A stretch of 64,000 nucleotides of DNA, taken from positions 21,074,611 through 21,138,610 of the forward strand of contig CM029369.1 in NCBI GenBank assembly GCA_017165825.1. Direction: 5' to 3'. The notes below the pieces were generated by a model. The model made no database searches, was not told the DNA's origin, and worked only from the letters and a program-made list of their open reading frames with translations. The position numbers were made by a program, and so were the translations under genes. Below, piece by piece: positions 61,946-64,000 of the stretch (the first letter of the stretch is position 1; every line of letters begins with the position of its first letter). Source of the stretch: Hepsetus odoe. Its lineage: Eukaryota > Chordata > Actinopteri > Characiformes > Hepsetidae.

Positions 61946-62663
61946 AAGAGACTGCTGAATTAATAAACACTGGAAGGGGCAGCCATGGCTTAGTGGTTAG
62001 GGACTGGGTCCAAGGATCACAAGGGGTTTGAATCCCAGATCAGTAGGTTATTTTGAGGTACCCCTGAGCAAGGTACCGTCCCCATCACTGCTCCCCTGGC
62101 ACTTTAAATTGCTACCCCCGTTGCACGTGTGTGCATGGGTGAAAAGCAGAGGAAGAGAATTTGTTGTGGTTCACTGTGTGTTGTGCTTCATTTCACAATG
62201 ACAAATAGTCACTTTAACTTCACTTTGAATACTGACTCAAAACGGATCATTTCTGGCTGATATTGCATCAAAACTGGCAAACAAAATACAGAATTCTGCT
62301 AATACAGAACAATGACAATATAATAATAATACCAATAATAATAAATAATAATAACAATAATAATAATAAATGCATGTATTATTAATAATAATTGTAATTA
62401 ACACCAACATAAATAACAGTAAGTTAAGGTTACCAATCAGTAACAACATTTAAAAGATATTTTCAGTGTGAAACAAAAATCCGTTCAAAACCATGGCCAT
62501 GTGTGTATGGAATATTTTCCAAAGGCTTTGAATATGGAACTGCTTGTTAAATGCTACAATATAAACGTACCTTCCTGTTGTAGGGATTTGTGATAACCAA
62601 ATTGGTGTCATCAGACCCTGACAAGATATATTCCCCAGTGTCATTCCAGGAAATAGTATTAAC
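36686..62663 (-). CDS. dcaf6: DDB1- and CUL4-associated factor 6 (IQWD1/NRIP), 5' partial, 17 coding exons
   Basis: This gene encodes a substrate receptor of CUL4-DDB1 ubiquitin ligase and a calmodulin-binding nuclear-receptor coactivator. Exons in transcription order: 62663-62571, 61561-61376, 61106-60993, 59846-59711, 58986-58775, 56351-56258, 55662-55546, 55075-54722, 44845-44786, 43577-43325, 42783-42686, 41945-41600, 40444-40306, 40171-40015, 39890-39802, 38094-37989, 36729-36686. All join in frame (865 aa seen). N-terminal WD40 repeats (NTISWNDTGEYILSGSDDTN, VRWFDLR, VRIYDRR) are followed by [20 protein letters not shown] and QRMSDMLSRWFEEASE. Next come a Ser-rich disordered centre, LHYSTEGTTTSTIKLDFTDEW and SDESDDDPILIP, then the IQ motif RIQELFRRRKERRE, C-terminal WD repeats and [20 protein letters not shown]. 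The tail is GSGQENEDEQ. The ~50 N-terminal residues are encoded beyond the right edge. Confidence 0.95.
37221..37460 (-). mobile_element. V-SINE-like tRNA SINE in dcaf6 last intron
   Basis: The copy is reverse-oriented: it begins 'agtgaaagtgacggtcattg' on the + strand and ends in the complement of the tRNA-like head, with a B-box complement 'gggattcgaacccatgg'. Confidence 0.87.
42041..42297 (+). mobile_element. V-SINE-like tRNA SINE
   Basis: Full head-to-tail copy: AGCGGTGGCCTAGTGGTTAG head, 'gattcgaatccc' B box, 'gagcaaggtaccgtccccat' core and 'cactttcacttt' end. It lies antisense to dcaf6, in an intron. Confidence 0.9.
42992..43217 (+). mobile_element. V-SINE-like tRNA SINE, diverged
   Basis: The head is degenerate but the B-box-like 'gggtttgaatcc', the 'actgtccccatcactgctcc' core and the 'cacaatgacaatcacttt' tail are clear. 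Confidence 0.83.
44786..44845 (-). CDS. dcaf6: dcaf6 exon cut by a later tandem duplication
   Basis: A 60-base exon (D)SPSSVVNKQLGSMTLDEQL(G) joins the Ser-rich exon at 54722-55075 to the exon at 43325-43577 in frame. Its 5' half and acceptor are repeated at 47.64 kb as a broken copy. The donor is GTGCGT, weaker than its neighbours. Confidence 0.8.
45063..46055. other. dcaf6 intronic sequence inside copy A
   Basis: No gene. Its landmarks match copy B (48.0-49.1 kb) at clearly diverged identity, which shows the duplication is old. Confidence 0.5.
46056..46295 (+). mobile_element. V-SINE-like tRNA SINE
   Basis: Complete copy with head GCAGCGGTGGCCTAGTGGTT, B-box-like 'gggttcaattcc', the usual core and a TTTCACTTTC end that runs into a (CTT)n tract at 46289-46310. 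It is absent from copy B of the tandem duplication. Confidence 0.88.
47636..47661 (-). pseudogene. Truncated dcaf6 pseudo-exon
   Basis: On the - strand this has the same acceptor and first coding bases as the true exon (DSPSSV...), then diverges and meets TAG after about a dozen codons, counting past the left edge. Inclusion would truncate DCAF6. It lies between the true exon and the Ser-rich exon. Confidence 0.7.
50531..51965 (+). mobile_element. Mariner/Tc1-type transposon, decayed, in duplicated copy B
   Basis: Terminal inverted repeats (CACTGCATGCCCAATTATTA at the left; the right end is its complement ending CACAGTG) are flanked by TA dinucleotides. On the + strand it holds transposase fragments with the DD(x)D-type signature (QDDAPSHARKCSIAWF, about 51363-51410; then LDLNPIEYL after a frame break, about 51462). 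Stops and frame breaks show it is dead. No restored protein is given. Confidence 0.85.
52767..52878 (-). other. GC-rich open segment, unplaced dcaf6 exon candidate
   Basis: A 112-base GC-rich stretch sits between a good acceptor (TTTGCAG) and a weak donor (GTTACC), with an open Ser/Pro-rich frame (GQGQRSASRASSSESPAQ). It resembles the low-complexity centre of DCAF6 and lies in the right intron. However, its length and phase do not fit as a cassette between the flanking exons, so it is not included in the gene model. Confidence 0.25.
53345..54072. mobile_element. Tc1-like transposon relic with short inverted ends
   Basis: The left end CACCGATCACCCATAACATT is mirrored by the right end ATGTTATGGCTGATCGGTG. 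The interior keeps transposase-like words ('gattagacaactggctcaga') but is shortened to ~730 bases. It is the same family as the fragment at 11813-12010. Confidence 0.75.
56533..56543. repeat. Poly(G) run
   Basis: A short uninterrupted G run in a dcaf6 intron. The intron 56352-58774 otherwise shows no recognised feature. Confidence 0.9.
61151..61197. repeat. (AT)23 microsatellite
   Basis: A pure AT run lies in a dcaf6 intron, ~45 bases upstream (in transcription sense) of the exon at 60993-61106. Confidence 0.97.
61889..61943. repeat. (CA)n(GA)n microsatellite
   Basis: About 6 CA units are followed by about 20 GA units in a dcaf6 intron. Confidence 0.95.
61978..62226 (+). mobile_element. V-SINE-like tRNA SINE
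   Basis: Full copy starting 'ggggcagccatggcttagtg', with the 'gagcaaggtaccgtccccat' core and a 'cacaatgacaaatagtcact' tail. Confidence 0.88.
62324..62400. repeat. AAT-rich trinucleotide repeat
   Basis: Imperfect (AAT)n / (ATA)n tract in a dcaf6 intron. Confidence 0.85.
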
Positions 62664-64000
62664 CTATTTCAAAACAAAGACACAACAGTTTCACTACACA
62701 GAGATCACTACACACAGAGAAGGATGGAAAAACGTCACCAGCACAACTTCACAAATAAGTTACAGCTATTAGGTGTAGAACACAATATGTTACCACACAA
62801 ACAAAGCCATCCTGGCAATAAAGCCAAGAGAAGCACAAATCAAATGCTGACTGAACCATCAATCAATAGTTCATTAACTACATTTGTGAAGATTGATGGA
62901 TTCTGGCTCAACTGCTCAGAGTGTATTAGGAAAGAACAATCTTCATCATACAAAACGACTCCCTACCAGTGCTCTAAAAGTGGGAAATATTAGCTTGCTG
63001 ATAAGAGATATTATGCAGACACTTTTTAGTCTTCACTGCTTCTGCTCCGTTTTGAAAATGTGTCAGAGACACAGAAATCAGTGAAGCATCAGTGACAAAG
63101 TGGCAGCGAGTTACTTCCCTAAAGTTTATATGTCTGTTGTAAAGACGGTTAGCTTAACATGGTGTCATATTAAGACCCGGCATGACAAATAGCAGAGGAA
63201 AAACGTAATTGATTATTGGCACAGTGGAGGCCTAGTGGTTAGCCTAGTGATCAGAAGGTCATGGGTCGAATCCCAGACCAGGTTGTCCTAAGCAAGGTAC
63301 CGTCCCCATCACTGCTAACCGGGCACTATAAATACAAAGTGTGTACTGATGAAAAGTAGAGGTTGCATTTCGTTTTGGTTCACTTTGTGCTGCACTGTGT
63401 TTCACCATGACAAAATAGTCACTTTCACTTCACTTCAGATGCATCTTGGCTCAAAGGGTTCTGCACTGATTCACAGAATGTCCTTCAGACTTTCTTGCAA
63501 CGATTGTTCGTGTTTTTTTTTTTTGAGCAGATTTTATAGGAATGTTTACCTTCTAGCGGACCCAAGAACTCAAAGGACCACGAACACAATGTCGCTGGAC
63601 AGTTGAACACACATGCAACAGAACACTAACTCCCACCTCAGTTATGTCAGCAACAAACACCAGTGCAGGCCAGCACTGCGCCAATTAATGTGGAAAGAGA
63701 GAGCCAGGTCACTTATGCTCTCTTGGGGTCTTAGCCAAGCTTTGCTGCGGCACTGTGCATAAATGTATTTTTAATAAGAAAATGTTGACAGTGTCAAACA
63801 TTTTCAAAAATAAACACATCTGGCTATGGGATCAAAAATTAAGTCCATTTTTAAGTTAGTATAATCAATAAGATGATAGGACATGCACTTTTGGACATGA
63901 TAACTGCAGAGTGTTTATTTTAGTTTGGAAACAGCTGAATGGTAGTAAGGGGGGGAAAGTATGTGTAACGATTCGTTACATTAGGGTTACAAAATCCTAA
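62664..64000 (-). other. dcaf6: dcaf6 5' intron, first coding exon(s) not in window
   Basis: The N-terminal DCAF6 sequence expected before the VNTISW exon (the human LLWDVRKRSLG and TLNVHDGC blocks) cannot be found here on the - strand. The gene therefore continues past the right edge. Besides the SINE at 63219-63436, nothing is recognised. Confidence 0.6.
63219..63436 (+). mobile_element. V-SINE-like tRNA SINE, slightly shortened
   Basis: Head 'ggcacagtggaggcctagtg', B-box 'gggtcgaatccc', the 'aaggtaccgtccccatcact' core and the 'cactttcacttcact' end are all present. Part of the middle is missing. Confidence 0.85.

Noticed and set aside
28918..63436. tRNA genes
   Set aside because: A-box and B-box matches belong to dispersed SINE heads with a common non-tRNA core and tail. 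They do not fold as full tRNAs with an anticodon arm.
1..64000. CRISPR array, prophage, operon or other prokaryotic system
   Set aside because: No direct-repeat/spacer pattern or ribosome-binding-site-led gene runs. All genes are spliced vertebrate genes.
62664..64000. First dcaf6 coding exon in the window
   Set aside because: No - strand segment matches the expected N-terminal residues; AG/GT combinations near 63.55 kb give no homologous reading.

Overview
This is nuclear DNA from a ray-finned (teleost) fish. The genes have vertebrate exon-intron structure with GT-AG splicing, the proteins are vertebrate-specific families, introns are short, and the non-coding DNA is full of fish-type repeats: tRNA-derived SINEs, Tc1/mariner DNA transposons, MITEs and dense CA/GA/AT microsatellites. 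I cannot name the species from sequence alone.

Layout: (1) 561-880, + strand: last coding exon and 3' end of ccdc80. (2) 3193-7549, - strand: complete coding sequence of slc35a5, tail-to-tail with ccdc80, with a promoter-like patch near 8.5 kb. (3) 8.5-12.4 kb: repeat-rich intergenic DNA that hides a decayed copy of one coagulation factor V exon. (4) 12402-28657, + strand: complete 25-exon coagulation factor V gene (f5). All splice phases agree and give 2,124 codons including the stop. The very large exon 13 encodes a B domain organised differently from the mammalian one. (5) 31520-34519, + strand: complete five-exon coding sequence of gpr161 (524 aa). (6) 36686-62663, - strand: dcaf6, with 17 frame-consistent coding exons from the WD40 region to the stop. 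Its first coding exon(s) lie beyond the right edge.

The genes are not an operon and do not share one pathway. f5 encodes a secreted clotting procofactor. gpr161 encodes a ciliary receptor that restrains Hedgehog signalling through PKA. dcaf6 encodes a CUL4-DDB1 substrate receptor. slc35a5 encodes a Golgi nucleotide-sugar transporter. ccdc80 encodes an extracellular matrix protein. In human, ccdc80-slc35a5 belong to 3q13 and f5-gpr161-dcaf6 to 1q24, so the window joins two human syntenic blocks.

The main points for a second look are: the rearranged factor V B domain with four 78-87 aa glycosylation-rich repeats and no residue matching the human Arg1545 thrombin site; the relic f5 exon 4 upstream of f5; a tandem duplication in dcaf6 that broke inside a coding exon and left a stop-containing pseudo-exon; a possible shortened GPR161 isoform made by intronic polyadenylation; and a (GT)15 run directly against the ccdc80 last splice acceptor. 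I saw no evidence of a wholly new system such as a CRISPR array, phage or novel operon.
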